From Candidatus Peregrinibacteria bacterium (lineage in GTDB: Bacteria > Patescibacteriota > Gracilibacteria > UBA1369), in NCBI GenBank assembly GCA_014729615.1, contig WJJQ01000021.1:1-23768 (forward strand): 23,768 bases of DNA. Direction: 5' to 3'. The position numbers were made by a program, and so were the translations under genes. Numbering within the stretch: position 1 is the stretch's first letter; each line of letters opens with the position of its first letter. The notes beneath the pieces were generated by a model. That model had not been told where the DNA came from. It searched no databases and saw nothing but the letters and a program-made list of their open reading frames with translations. Shown piece by piece: positions 15,232 through 22,672 of this stretch.

Positions 15232-16552
15232 AGTACAGCCTTATCGCTGTCCCGTTAAAACCGTATCTCTTTCTTATTTCGTTTTCCAGGTAGCGGCGGT
15301 ATGAAAAATGCAATGATTTGGGATCTTTCAAATAATATACGAAACAAGGAGGATTAACTGCATCCTGCTCTAATTTGTAAAATTTATTTACACGATTCCC
15401 AACAGTTGGCGGCAAGTGCTTGTGTGTAATTTCTTTCATAAACAAATTTAACTCTTCATCGGGAATTTTTTTAAATCGCTCATTGTATATCTCATTTGCC
15501 AATTTTAATATATTCTCAACGTTTTTGCGTTTTAAGGCCGAGGTAAAGATTACGGGTGCCCAGGGCAAAAAATCGAATCTTGATTTCAAAATTCTAATAA
15601 AACGATTTTGTTCCGCTTCTTTGTCATCCATAAGATCGCTTTTATTGACAATAATAATTACTCCCTTCCCTGCTTCAAGTGCATAAGACGAAATGTGTTG
15701 ATCTTGTTTTCTGACTCCTTCTTTGTAATCAATCAAAAGGCATACAATGTCAGATCTTTCAATAGCATCCAAAGCTCTAAAAGAACTGATTTTTTCAATT
15801 CCCCTTTCAATTTTTCCCCTTTTACGTAAGCCCGCCGTATCTATCAACGTAAATTTTTGATCATTCCATGTTATTTCAGTATCAATGGCATCTCTGGTTG
15901 TACCGGGTATGTCGGAAACAATTACTTTTTCTTTACCAATAATGGTATTTACAATTGAAGATTTACCAACATTAGGTTTTCCTATAAATGAAATATTAAT
16001 AGTGTCATGTTGAAGATTGTCGGAATCTTTAAGGGGTGATAATTGAAGTTTTTTGAATTTTTCTAGAGTGAGCGAATAGATTTCGCCAATATTTTGATTG
16101 TGATAGGCGGAAATTTCAGTCGGTTCGCCAAATCCCAAAGTCATAATTTCTGGAATATTTGAATCTGATTCTTTGGTATCCACTTTATTCGCAATTAAGA
16201 CTATTTCCTTTTTCGATCTTCTTAATTTTTCCGCAGCCTGATTGTCTTCTATTGTCAGGCCCTCTTTTGCATCTACTACAAAATAAACTAAATCGGCTTC
16301 CTGAATCGCCACATCGACCTGCGTTTGCACGTCATTTTCAATGTTTTCTTTCTTTCCATACTCAATTCCTCCGGTGTCGATTAGTATGGCTGTATAATCT
16401 CCTATTTCAGCTCTATGGTAAATTCTGTCGCGAGTTGTTCCAGCTATTTTCGATGTGATGGCATGTCTTTTATTGATAAGCCTATTAAAAAGACTTGATT
16501 TGCCAACGTTCGGGCGACCGACTATCGCAATTTTAGGTAATGTTTCAATCAC
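15215..16552 (-). CDS. der: Ribosome biogenesis GTPase Der (EngA)
   Basis: Essential double GTPase for late assembly of the 50S subunit. The 445 residues match the family. The first G domain has GRPNVGKSS (12-20), GTTRDR, DTGG and NKVD. The second has GKPNVGKSS (191-199), PGTTRDAIDT, DTAGLRKRGKI and NKSD. A C-terminal KH-like domain covers about 350-440 (HKHLPPTVGNRVNKFYKLEQ, then the NEIRKRYGFNGTAIRLYF ending). The start is GTG at 16552, giving MIETLPKIAIVGRPN. No nearby ATG suits the P-loop position, and there is no Shine-Dalgarno. It is divergent from the pilin-like gene and overlaps the nucleotidyltransferase gene by 17 bases at the 3' end. Confidence 0.97.
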   Translation of the reverse strand: MIETLPKIAIVGRPNVGKSSLFNRLINKRHAITSKIAGTTRDRIYHRAEIGDYTAILIDTGGIEYGKKENIENDVQTQVDVAIQEADLVYFVVDAKEGLTIEDNQAAEKLRRSKKEIVLIANKVDTKESDSNIPEIMTLGFGEPTEISAYHNQNIGEIYSLTLEKFKKLQLSPLKDSDNLQHDTINISFIGKPNVGKSSIVNTIIGKEKVIVSDIPGTTRDAIDTEITWNDQKFTLIDTAGLRKRGKIERGIEKISSFRALDAIERSDIVCLLIDYKEGVRKQDQHISSYALEAGKGVIIIVNKSDLMDDKEAEQNRFIRILKSRFDFLPWAPVIFTSALKRKNVENILKLANEIYNERFKKIPDEELNLFMKEITHKHLPPTVGNRVNKFYKLEQDAVNPPCFVYYLKDPKSLHFSYRRYLENEIRKRYGFNGTAIRLYFKKNS

Positions 16553-16579
16553 AAAAATGTATTAAAGGCATGTAAAATA

Positions 16580-16588
16580 TGTTATAAT
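16580..16588 (+). promoter_or_regulatory. Extended -10 promoter of the pilin-like gene
   Basis: TATAAT (16583-16588) preceded by TG at 16580-16581 (TGTTATAAT), an extended -10. No good -35 is present, which extended -10 promoters tolerate. Expected start is about 16595, 21 nt before ATG 16616. Confidence 0.6.
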
Positions 16589-16615
16589 ATAAAAGATATA
16601 TTAAATAAACAGAAA

Positions 16616-17281
16616 ATGAAGAAATTATTTCTATTGATACTGTTATTGCTGGGATTTCAAACTTTGGCATTAGCGCAGACAACTTTGTTGCCGCAAGCTG
16701 ATGCGGGTTATGATGAGTGTAGAGTTATTTTGGATCAATTTGAGTTGACGGGTCAAATTATGTCCTCTGAAGCAGCTCAGAGTTCTTTAGCGGTGAACAG
16801 CTTGCAAAATGATGTGAGGGAAGCCGAGGGCAGATTTAACGAAGCACAAGATGTAATTGCTACTGAAGAGGCTTGTCAGGGCGATTTAGCCAACACTGAT
16901 CAATGTAAAGAATTTTTTGCAGCAAAAAAAGAATTTGAAGATTTTAGCGCCGATCTTCAAGAAGCAACTTATTCGAAGCTTGCTGGTTCTGGGTGGACGA
17001 AAGACACTTCTGAACTTTTGGGGTGCGCCATTCAAACTGGAAGAATTAGTCTTGCTATGATTCCCTATTTTGTAACTTCGATAATAAATTACATACTTGG
17101 TATTGCCGGTTTGGTTTCCGTTTTGTTTATTGTGATAGGCGGATACCACTATATTTGGGGCGGTGTTACCGATGACAAAGAAAAGGGTAAAAAAACCATA
17201 GTACATGCATTAACAGGGCTTGGACTGGCTTTAATGGCATGGACAATAGTACAGGTTGTGCTAGCCTTAATTACTGGCTAA
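16616..17281 (+). CDS. T4SS-pilin/VirB2-like membrane protein with a large exported domain
   Basis: 221 residues. A signal peptide covers about 1-20 (MKKLFLLILLLLGFQTLALA, cleavage probable before Q21). An exported, partly helical domain follows at about 21-140 with four cysteines (C35, C87, C97, C137). Two membrane helices at about 148-176 and 196-219 are joined by a short charged turn (GGVTDDKEKGKK). The C-terminal part, with FIVIGGYHYIWGG, DKEKGKKTI and ALTGLGLALMAWTIV, matches the pattern of T4SS-pilin (VirB2/TrbC-like) proteins common in CPR genomes. There the small protein is usually little more than these two helices, so the ectodomain is extra. A role in a pilus or DNA-uptake apparatus is inferred; no other secretion genes are nearby. 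It has its own promoter, no Shine-Dalgarno, and overlaps the next gene by 15 bases. Confidence 0.75.
   Translation: MKKLFLLILLLLGFQTLALAQTTLLPQADAGYDECRVILDQFELTGQIMSSEAAQSSLAVNSLQNDVREAEGRFNEAQDVIATEEACQGDLANTDQCKEFFAAKKEFEDFSADLQEATYSKLAGSGWTKDTSELLGCAIQTGRISLAMIPYFVTSIINYILGIAGLVSVLFIVIGGYHYIWGGVTDDKEKGKKTIVHALTGLGLALMAWTIVQVVLALITG
17262..17280. terminator. Inverted repeat at a convergent 3' overlap
   Basis: TAGCC (17262-17266) and GGCTA (17276-17280) form a 5 bp stem with a 9 nt loop. It covers the overlap of the pilin-like gene and the glycosyltransferase, the same arrangement as at 12081-12101. There is no T-run, so it is weak as a terminator. Confidence 0.25.
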
Positions 17282-18358
17282 AACGGTTAATGTCTGTTTT
17301 GCCACCTGATCCCAATTATTTTTGAGTGGAGCGGATTTTTTAGCTTTTTTCGATCTGCAAAAAATTGTAAGAGCTTTTTCAATTGATTTGGTTTTATGGG
17401 GATCAAAATAATAAGCTTCTTTGCCGGCTATTTCAGGAAAACTTGTATTATTGGAACAAAGAATTGGTAAGCTAAATGTTTTAGCCTCAACAATCGGCAA
17501 TCCAAAACCTTCAAATACTGATGGCGCAATAAACGCTTCGGCATGCTTAAGATAAAAAACTTTTTCCTCATCTGAAATTGAGCCCAGAAAAACAATATCT
17601 TCGTTTGAATCAAGTTTTTGATTACTAAACACTTTTAAGTTTTTTTCGCCGGCCACTAATAGCTTTATTTTTGATTGGTTTTTGTGCTTAAAGAGAGAGA
17701 ATGCTTCTATAAGTCGATTTAAATTTTTGCGAGGCTCAATGGTTGAGATGGTAAACAAATATTTAAAAGCCGGTTTTTTTTTGTTGGAAGAGTGCTGAGG
17801 TAAATCGGGACAAGCTTCATGAATGGTGATTATTTTTTTTTCATTTATTGAAGTTTCGATTATAAGATCTTTCTTTGTGAAATTTGATACGGCAATTAAT
17901 TGTTTACAGCTTTTATACTCTTTAAGCGGTTTGATAAGTAAATACCAAAGTCTTGATTTTAATGAAAAAAAGTTTGGAAAATGTTTAAAGGCCAAATCAT
18001 GCACGGTCATTACCTTTTGACATGATTTGCTTACAGGCGCGGGCCGTAAATCAGGAAAAAAGAAAGTGTCAATTTCGCATCCCGTTTTACGGTATAAAAA
18101 AATGTCTAGTTTAGGTTTTTTAAAAATGGCCAATGCCAAATTAAAAATTTTATTTGGAATTCTTGTATGTATAAGAACTGTGTTTTTCTTTTTGTATTTA
18201 TTTAAAATATGATCTTTATTTGCAAATGAATTAACAAATAAAACATATTTATTCTTTTTGTCATTCTTTAAAAGGTGTCTGATAATATGATCGCAATAAA
18301 CCTCCACGCCCGATTTTGTTTCGTTTAACAGTGGCCTTAGATCAATTGCTATTACCAT
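17267..18358 (-). CDS. Family 4 (GT-B) glycosyltransferase
   Basis: Transfers a sugar from a nucleotide donor onto a growing surface glycan. The 363 residues form a GT-B enzyme. The N-terminal domain begins MVIAIDLRPL and has VMTVHDLAFKHFPNFF at 116-131. The C-terminal donor-binding domain starts at LFTISTIEPRKNLNRLIEAF (201-220), includes VFLGSISDEE, and carries the E-x7-E signature at E283 and E291 in FEGFGLPIVEA. This is the pattern of mannosyl- or rhamnosyl-type transferases, but donor and acceptor cannot be read from sequence. It is the third gene of a three-gene operon, starting one base after the stop of the chain-length-like gene (TAATATG). It overlaps the convergent pilin-like gene at its end. 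Confidence 0.92.
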   Translation of the reverse strand: MVIAIDLRPLLNETKSGVEVYCDHIIRHLLKNDKKNKYVLFVNSFANKDHILNKYKKKNTVLIHTRIPNKIFNLALAIFKKPKLDIFLYRKTGCEIDTFFFPDLRPAPVSKSCQKVMTVHDLAFKHFPNFFSLKSRLWYLLIKPLKEYKSCKQLIAVSNFTKKDLIIETSINEKKIITIHEACPDLPQHSSNKKKPAFKYLFTISTIEPRKNLNRLIEAFSLFKHKNQSKIKLLVAGEKNLKVFSNQKLDSNEDIVFLGSISDEEKVFYLKHAEAFIAPSVFEGFGLPIVEAKTFSLPILCSNNTSFPEIAGKEAYYFDPHKTKSIEKALTIFCRSKKAKKSAPLKNNWDQVAKQTLTVLASN

Positions 18359-18359
18359 A

Positions 18360-19304
18360 TTAATAAGTCATGACCAATATAAAGCGCTCTTTTATGGTTG
18401 CTTTTATTTTTTCCAGATTTGCAACGGTTGTTGATCCAATTTTGGCAAGAACTATTAAAGTGGCCTTTTGATCCAATTCGTCAATTTGATCCGGAAAATG
18501 GATAATAACACTTTTTTCTATGCTTTTTGCAAGATTTTCTAAGTCGGCACTGTTTATGTTCATGGCTATAATTTGATTTCGCGTGGCGCTTGTTTGATTT
18601 AAAAGTGAAGTAATATAGGCTTTGTTTTGATTTCTTAATTCGGATTTTTTAAGTACAAATTTTGCAAAAAACCTTTTACGAAGAAGTCCGGAAATTTGCC
18701 ATGGGAAAGACACGATGCCCATAATATATTCATACGCGTAGGCAATAAATAATCCTATTGCAAAAGCAGCCATCACTATTATAAGAATAATTTTTGTCTC
18801 ACTTGGAAAAACCTGCTCCACATTTGTTTGAAACAAGGCAATTTCAAAAGCGCTGTTTGTATTGGCGTTATATTCTTCAATATCGTTTTGAAGCTCGGTT
18901 TTAATATGCTCTGTTATTTGATCATTCAAAGTATTTTCAACCGAATTGAATGAATAGGTAATGACCAAGTTTTGTTTTTCTTGGCGTCTGGCGTTGAAAG
19001 ATATGCCTTGATCAAAATTTTCATTTATTCTATTAATGAGATTTGGATTTTTAAACCATCCTTGAACGGTTTCCGTGAATTGATCCGCTGCCGTAACATT
19101 ATCTAGTGTAGTGCTGGATTCCAGATTGTTTTGATCTGTTCCCAAGCTAATGAATACAGTTCCTTGCCAGCTCTTGTCGTCTTTGTCATCTTGCGTAAAT
19201 GTGCCGGTTAAAAAAAATGTTCCAAGTAAACTAATTATAAGTGCCGTAAAGAGAATCAATAATCCCCTTCTTCTTAATAGATAAATATGTGCCAGAAAAT
19301 CCAT
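18360..19304 (-). CDS. Polysaccharide co-polymerase (Wzz/chain-length determinant)-like membrane protein
   Basis: 314 residues with two membrane helices (about 14-34 and 171-195). They enclose an exported domain of about 135 residues, the topology of Wzz/CapA chain-length regulators that set polysaccharide length. The N-terminus MDFLAHIYLLRRRG before helix 1 fits that family. After helix 2 there is a cytoplasmic tail of about 120 residues. Its end (ATLIVLAKIGSTTVANLEKI) resembles the last part of bacterial tyrosine-kinase (Wzc/CpsD) domains, but no Walker A GK[ST] is present. Overall similarity is weak, and the assignment leans on topology and on the flanking glycosyltransferases. ATG 19304 is four bases after the previous stop, and there is no Shine-Dalgarno. 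Confidence 0.7.
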   Translation of the reverse strand: MDFLAHIYLLRRRGLLILFTALIISLLGTFFLTGTFTQDDKDDKSWQGTVFISLGTDQNNLESSTTLDNVTAADQFTETVQGWFKNPNLINRINENFDQGISFNARRQEKQNLVITYSFNSVENTLNDQITEHIKTELQNDIEEYNANTNSAFEIALFQTNVEQVFPSETKIILIIVMAAFAIGLFIAYAYEYIMGIVSFPWQISGLLRKRFFAKFVLKKSELRNQNKAYITSLLNQTSATRNQIIAMNINSADLENLAKSIEKSVIIHFPDQIDELDQKATLIVLAKIGSTTVANLEKIKATIKERFILVMTY

Positions 19305-19308
19305 TATA

Positions 19309-20421
19309 TTATTTGTTAGTAAATTTATCCCATTTCTTTTCTATAAATGCGATTAATTCTTTTTGAAATCTTTCTTCACTAAAATTTGACGCATGTTTAG
19401 AAATTTCACTGTATTTGTATTTCTTTTTTAAATGTTTATCAATAGCTTTTTGTAATTGTTCAACAGTTTGTTCTTTGAAAAAAACACCGTTGTTTTCGTT
19501 TTGTACAGTTTCAATCGCCCCTCCTTTTCCGAAAGCTATAACGGGGCAACCCATTGCCATTGCTTCTATAGGAATAATCCCGAAATCCTCCAATTGTGGA
19601 AAAATCAAAGCACTGGCAAATTTGTAATAATTTCTCAAGTCATCATCCGATACGTAGCCCAAAAACTCAATGTTGGCATTTGCCTTTGCTTTTAATCTGT
19701 TTTCAGATGCGCCAGTTCCTATGATTTTTAATTTAAGACCGTTTTTGTTAAATGTGTCTATCAAAAGATCAAATTGCTTATATTGAGTTAATCTTCCAAC
19801 GGCCAAAAAATAGTCTTTTTTTGCAGGTGAATAATCATAGTATTCAGAAGTAATGAACGGATGAATCACAGTTGAAGGTTTTCTATAGTATTTATAGATT
19901 CTATTTTGTACGTAATGCGAATTGGCAATAAATGAATCAACTCGATCCGCACTTAATCTGTCCCACAATCGTATTTTATGAATGAACCATGGGGCAATCC
20001 ATTTAATAAAAGGATTAATGTCGTATTTTTTAATGTAATTGACGCTATTTTCCCAAGCATATCTCATGGGCGAATGGCAGTAAGATATGTGTAAAGTGTC
20101 AGGTTTGGTAATGATTCCCTTTGCGCATGAATGAGAACTGGAAATAACCAGGTCAAAGTCGTCCAAATTGAATTTTTCAACCGCTCCCGGCATTAAACTT
20201 AAATAAAGTTGATGTTTCTTTTTAGCAAAGGGTAAATTGTTGATACCTGAAGTGATAACTTTGGCATTGTTGAAATCGGGATTTCTTTCGGAATCGTAAA
20301 TTGTTGTAAAAATTGGGGCGTTTGGAAACAGCTTATGGAGCGCAAGAATAATCTTTTCAGCTCCGCCGGGCGTTGTTAGCCAGTCGCAAACAATAGCTAC
20401 TTTTAATTTATGTATGTTCAT
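19309..20421 (-). CDS. Family 4 (GT-B) glycosyltransferase
   Basis: 370 residues, first gene of the polysaccharide operon. The N-terminal domain has VAIVCDWLTTPGGAEK (8-23), the acceptor-side Gly-rich loop, and YCHSPMRYAWE (114-124), typical of mannosyltransferase-like members (WbaZ type). The C-terminal domain has FLAVGRLTQYKQFDLLIDTF (205-224), the E-x7-E motif E278/E286 in EDFGIIPIEAMAMGCPVIAF, and GKGGAIETV. It probably adds a hexose to the lipid-linked glycan whose length the next protein would control. A promoter at 20440-20468 gives a 12 nt leader without Shine-Dalgarno. It differs from the other transferase in the operon, so the two likely add different sugars. Confidence 0.92.
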   Translation of the reverse strand: MNIHKLKVAIVCDWLTTPGGAEKIILALHKLFPNAPIFTTIYDSERNPDFNNAKVITSGINNLPFAKKKHQLYLSLMPGAVEKFNLDDFDLVISSSHSCAKGIITKPDTLHISYCHSPMRYAWENSVNYIKKYDINPFIKWIAPWFIHKIRLWDRLSADRVDSFIANSHYVQNRIYKYYRKPSTVIHPFITSEYYDYSPAKKDYFLAVGRLTQYKQFDLLIDTFNKNGLKLKIIGTGASENRLKAKANANIEFLGYVSDDDLRNYYKFASALIFPQLEDFGIIPIEAMAMGCPVIAFGKGGAIETVQNENNGVFFKEQTVEQLQKAIDKHLKKKYKYSEISKHASNFSEERFQKELIAFIEKKWDKFTNK

Positions 20422-20439
20422 AAAAAAATTTTCCCATAG

Positions 20440-20468
20440 ATAATAGGCTTTTTCTGTCTTTTTTTCAA
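20440..20468 (-). promoter_or_regulatory. Promoter of the polysaccharide operon
   Basis: Minus strand: -35 TTGAAA (20468-20463), 17 bp spacer, -10 TATTAT (20445-20440), 5 of 6 in both boxes. Expected start is about 20433, 12 nt before ATG 20421. It separates this operon from the PrsW operon, whose stop is at 20481. Confidence 0.65.
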
Positions 20469-20480
20469 TTGATAAAAGGA

Positions 20481-21596
20481 TTATTTAAGATCTGACTGAA
20501 AACTTTTTTCAGAATACTTTTTCTTTTGTTCTATTAATTTTGGAATCGAAACTGTTTTATCCAAAGGGAAAAGCATGTTTAAAAGCCTTTTATGAGGTGA
20601 TTTTTCATCTAATTGGTCGGCGGCTTTTGCTTTAAAAAGTTGTACAATTTTATTGTCCGGATCTCTTTCCAAGAGTCGTTCACATATGTGAATTACATCA
20701 ACATACCTATCCTCATTAAACCACATACCAAGTAATTCAATAATTACTTCTTCATCGTTTTTTGCTATAGTAGAAGCCCTTTTTTCATTTTTGTCCGTAA
20801 CAAGAATTAACTGACTGCTTTTTCTTTTACGAAGCAACATTAACCACGCAAAACCGAATCCTACAAAAAGGGCGACTGTCAAAATGTGTTGATAATGCAA
20901 CAACAAATTAAATATTGCATGTAAAACGGAAGCTATAAATATTCCCTTAATAATTGTTATATGTTTATAAGATTTAATTTTAGTTGATCCTAAAATTTTG
21001 CTGATTAAATTGGTTAATAATTGTTTTTTACCTAATATTTTTGAATGTTCGGTGATATGAATGGAAAACTTAGCTATGCCATAGTAATAACCCAGGAATC
21101 CGGAAAAAATCATATGTGCCGCAGTTGTGAATATGGACCTAAAAAGAATTGTTACTACAATTTCCTGAGGAGAAAAGCTTTGATAAATGGTAACAAAGTA
21201 AAATATATTTTCTGCAAAGGCAAAGCCTAAAGCGGTTATTAAACTGAAATTGATCGAATCATTGATATTTTGGATTATCGAATATTTTTTATCAGCGACT
21301 CGGACTACTATTTGTTTGGCAATTTCTTCAAAAAGTGCCGCAAATACAACAAATACAACGTATTTACCGCCCGGACCAGATGTAAGGCCTTGAAAAAACC
21401 TGATTATGTCTAATTGAGGGAATTGGTCAATCAGCCAATAAATACCGAATACGGGCAGAATTGAAAAAATTGAAAATATAAAAAGGTACAATTGGCTTTT
21501 GCCTTTTGATTTCTTGTAAAGAAAACTAAGCCAAATAACGGCCGGTATTAAAGCAAATACCGCCGCAACAATGTATATTATAATTTTTTCAGACAT
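20481..21596 (-). CDS. PrsW-family intramembrane metalloprotease with a cytoplasmic TPR-like tail
   Basis: A multi-pass membrane protease of the CPBP/PrsW clan. In Bacillus subtilis PrsW makes the first cut in anti-sigma factor RsiW. The 371 residues carry the family motifs FEEIAK (89-94), ENIFY with E129, AAHMIFSGFLGYYYG (H161) and SVLHAIFN (H216), which supply the glutamates and histidines of the metal site. About seven or eight hydrophobic segments lie between 5 and 250. After a basic stop (LRKRKSSQ), residues about 260-371 are soluble, and EVIIELLGMWFNEDRYVDVI to DPDNKIVQLFKAK looks like a TPR-type repeat pair. It is third in the operon after an RsbW-like kinase and a STAS antagonist, 8 bases after the STAS stop. 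That suggests a link to an anti-sigma pathway; the substrate is unknown. Confidence 0.85.
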   Translation of the reverse strand: MSEKIIIYIVAAVFALIPAVIWLSFLYKKSKGKSQLYLFIFSIFSILPVFGIYWLIDQFPQLDIIRFFQGLTSGPGGKYVVFVVFAALFEEIAKQIVVRVADKKYSIIQNINDSINFSLITALGFAFAENIFYFVTIYQSFSPQEIVVTILFRSIFTTAAHMIFSGFLGYYYGIAKFSIHITEHSKILGKKQLLTNLISKILGSTKIKSYKHITIIKGIFIASVLHAIFNLLLHYQHILTVALFVGFGFAWLMLLRKRKSSQLILVTDKNEKRASTIAKNDEEVIIELLGMWFNEDRYVDVIHICERLLERDPDNKIVQLFKAKAADQLDEKSPHKRLLNMLFPLDKTVSIPKLIEQKKKYSEKSFQSDLK

Positions 21597-21604
21597 GGAG
21601 TATA

Positions 21605-21997
21605 CTAATTTTCATCTCCACCCGCTGGCTGTAATAATGCGAATTTTGCCTCATCCATTGTGGCATAGCAATTGATAAGCTGTGTAAGACCAACGACTTG
21701 AAGAATATCCAAAATATTACTTCTGGTTTTCGCTATGACAATTTTACCGCCGCCTTCAGTAATCTTTGTGTACCAATCCGTTAAATAACCGATAGATTTA
21801 CTGTTCATATACTCCAATTCTTCAAAATCAAACAATAAATATAAATTTTGAGGCGTCTGCTCGATTAATTCATAAATTATTTTAGCCTTTTCATCTACAT
21901 TGCTTTCGTCCAATTGCCCTTGGAACTTAACCAATTTGGCAACTATATCATCATTTGATACCTGTATATCTTCAATTGTAATATTAGCTTGTGTCAT
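21605..21997 (-). CDS. STAS-domain anti-sigma factor antagonist (RsbV/SpoIIAA-like)
   Basis: 130 residues, one STAS domain (about 10-118). In partner switching such a protein, when unphosphorylated, binds the RsbW-type kinase and frees its target; the kinase inactivates it by phosphorylating a serine. The phosphorylation motif reads YMNSKSIGYL (63-72), where the family has MDSSGLG. S66 aligns with SpoIIAA S58, so the acceptor serine is kept while the preceding Asp is Asn and the following SG is KS. The fold signature LYLLFDFEELEYMNSKS is clear. It lies 27 bases after the kinase gene and 8 before the PrsW gene, on the same strand. No Shine-Dalgarno precedes ATG 21997. Confidence 0.9.
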   Translation of the reverse strand: MTQANITIEDIQVSNDDIVAKLVKFQGQLDESNVDEKAKIIYELIEQTPQNLYLLFDFEELEYMNSKSIGYLTDWYTKITEGGGKIVIAKTRSNILDILQVVGLTQLINCYATMDEAKFALLQPAGGDEN

Positions 21998-22024
21998 AGC
22001 GGGTGTTATTAATTTTGTTTCTAT

Positions 22025-22603
22025 TTAATTAAGCACAACATGAGTAGGATTTTCAAGCGGATTTGTAGACTTCGGAGTATTCGGATCTTTCAAATATTTT
22101 TTAATTTTAACCAGAATTCCACCATTTTCATTGTCTTTAAACTCTAATTCATCTGTCCATTCAGAAACGATTTTTGAAAGACCACGGCCTCTGATTCCGG
22201 TGTGAACATAATTCGGATCTCTTCTTTCTTTAACCAATTGAGTTAAATCTGCCGCGGACATTTTACTTTTGCCTGTTCCCGTGTCTTGAACGGAAATTTC
22301 TATACTTTCATTAGAACGATTAACGAATGTGATAATAATATCTTCACCGGGTCTAGAACCATATTCGATCGCATTATTGCAAAGTTCATCGACCACGGAC
22401 TGAAACCTGAACGCCCATTGTTCTGAAAAACTTGTCATATTTCTAATCAATCCCAAAGTAAAATCTCTTATGCCTGAAACAAAATACGCGTTTGTAGGCA
22501 ATGTGATACTTATTCTCATAGGTTTATTTTCCTGCGGTTGACTTGGTCCCTGGCCTAAGGTCGCCGCGGGATTTTGCATTTGTGTTGGATTTTGATTTTC
22601 CAT
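22025..22603 (-). CDS. RsbW-like anti-sigma factor / serine kinase (GHKL ATPase)
   Basis: 192 residues. Residues about 31-170 form a histidine-kinase-like ATPase of the RsbW/SpoIIAB group: N-box DELCNNAIEYG (72-82, E73 and N77), G1 box DTGTG (107-111), G2 region GIRGRGLSKI (136-145). Such proteins hold a sigma factor or other partner and phosphorylate their STAS antagonist, which here is the next gene. A polar Gln/Pro/Asn-rich N-terminal extension (1-28) and a Pro/Asn-rich tail (171-192) flank the domain. ATG 22519 (MRISITLPTN) would give the bare domain, but the promoter at 22636-22664 fits ATG 22603 with a 26 nt leader. No sigma factor gene or PP2C phosphatase is in the window, so the regulated target is unknown. 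Confidence 0.88.
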   Translation of the reverse strand: MENQNPTQMQNPAATLGQGPSQPQENKPMRISITLPTNAYFVSGIRDFTLGLIRNMTSFSEQWAFRFQSVVDELCNNAIEYGSRPGEDIIITFVNRSNESIEISVQDTGTGKSKMSAADLTQLVKERRDPNYVHTGIRGRGLSKIVSEWTDELEFKDNENGGILVKIKKYLKDPNTPKSTNPLENPTHVVLN

Positions 22604-22635
22604 AATTTCGCTAAATGCGATTAAAAACTCTTAAT

Positions 22636-22664
22636 AATATATCAAATTTTGTAAAATTTGTCAA
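22636..22664 (-). promoter_or_regulatory. Promoter of the RsbW-STAS-PrsW operon
   Basis: Minus strand: perfect -35 TTGACA (22664-22659), 17 bp spacer, -10 TATATT (22641-22636, 5 of 6). Expected start is about 22629. It is one of the strongest promoters in the window and looks like a housekeeping sigma-70 site rather than an alternative-sigma site. Confidence 0.7.
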
Positions 22665-22672
22665 AGTTGTAA

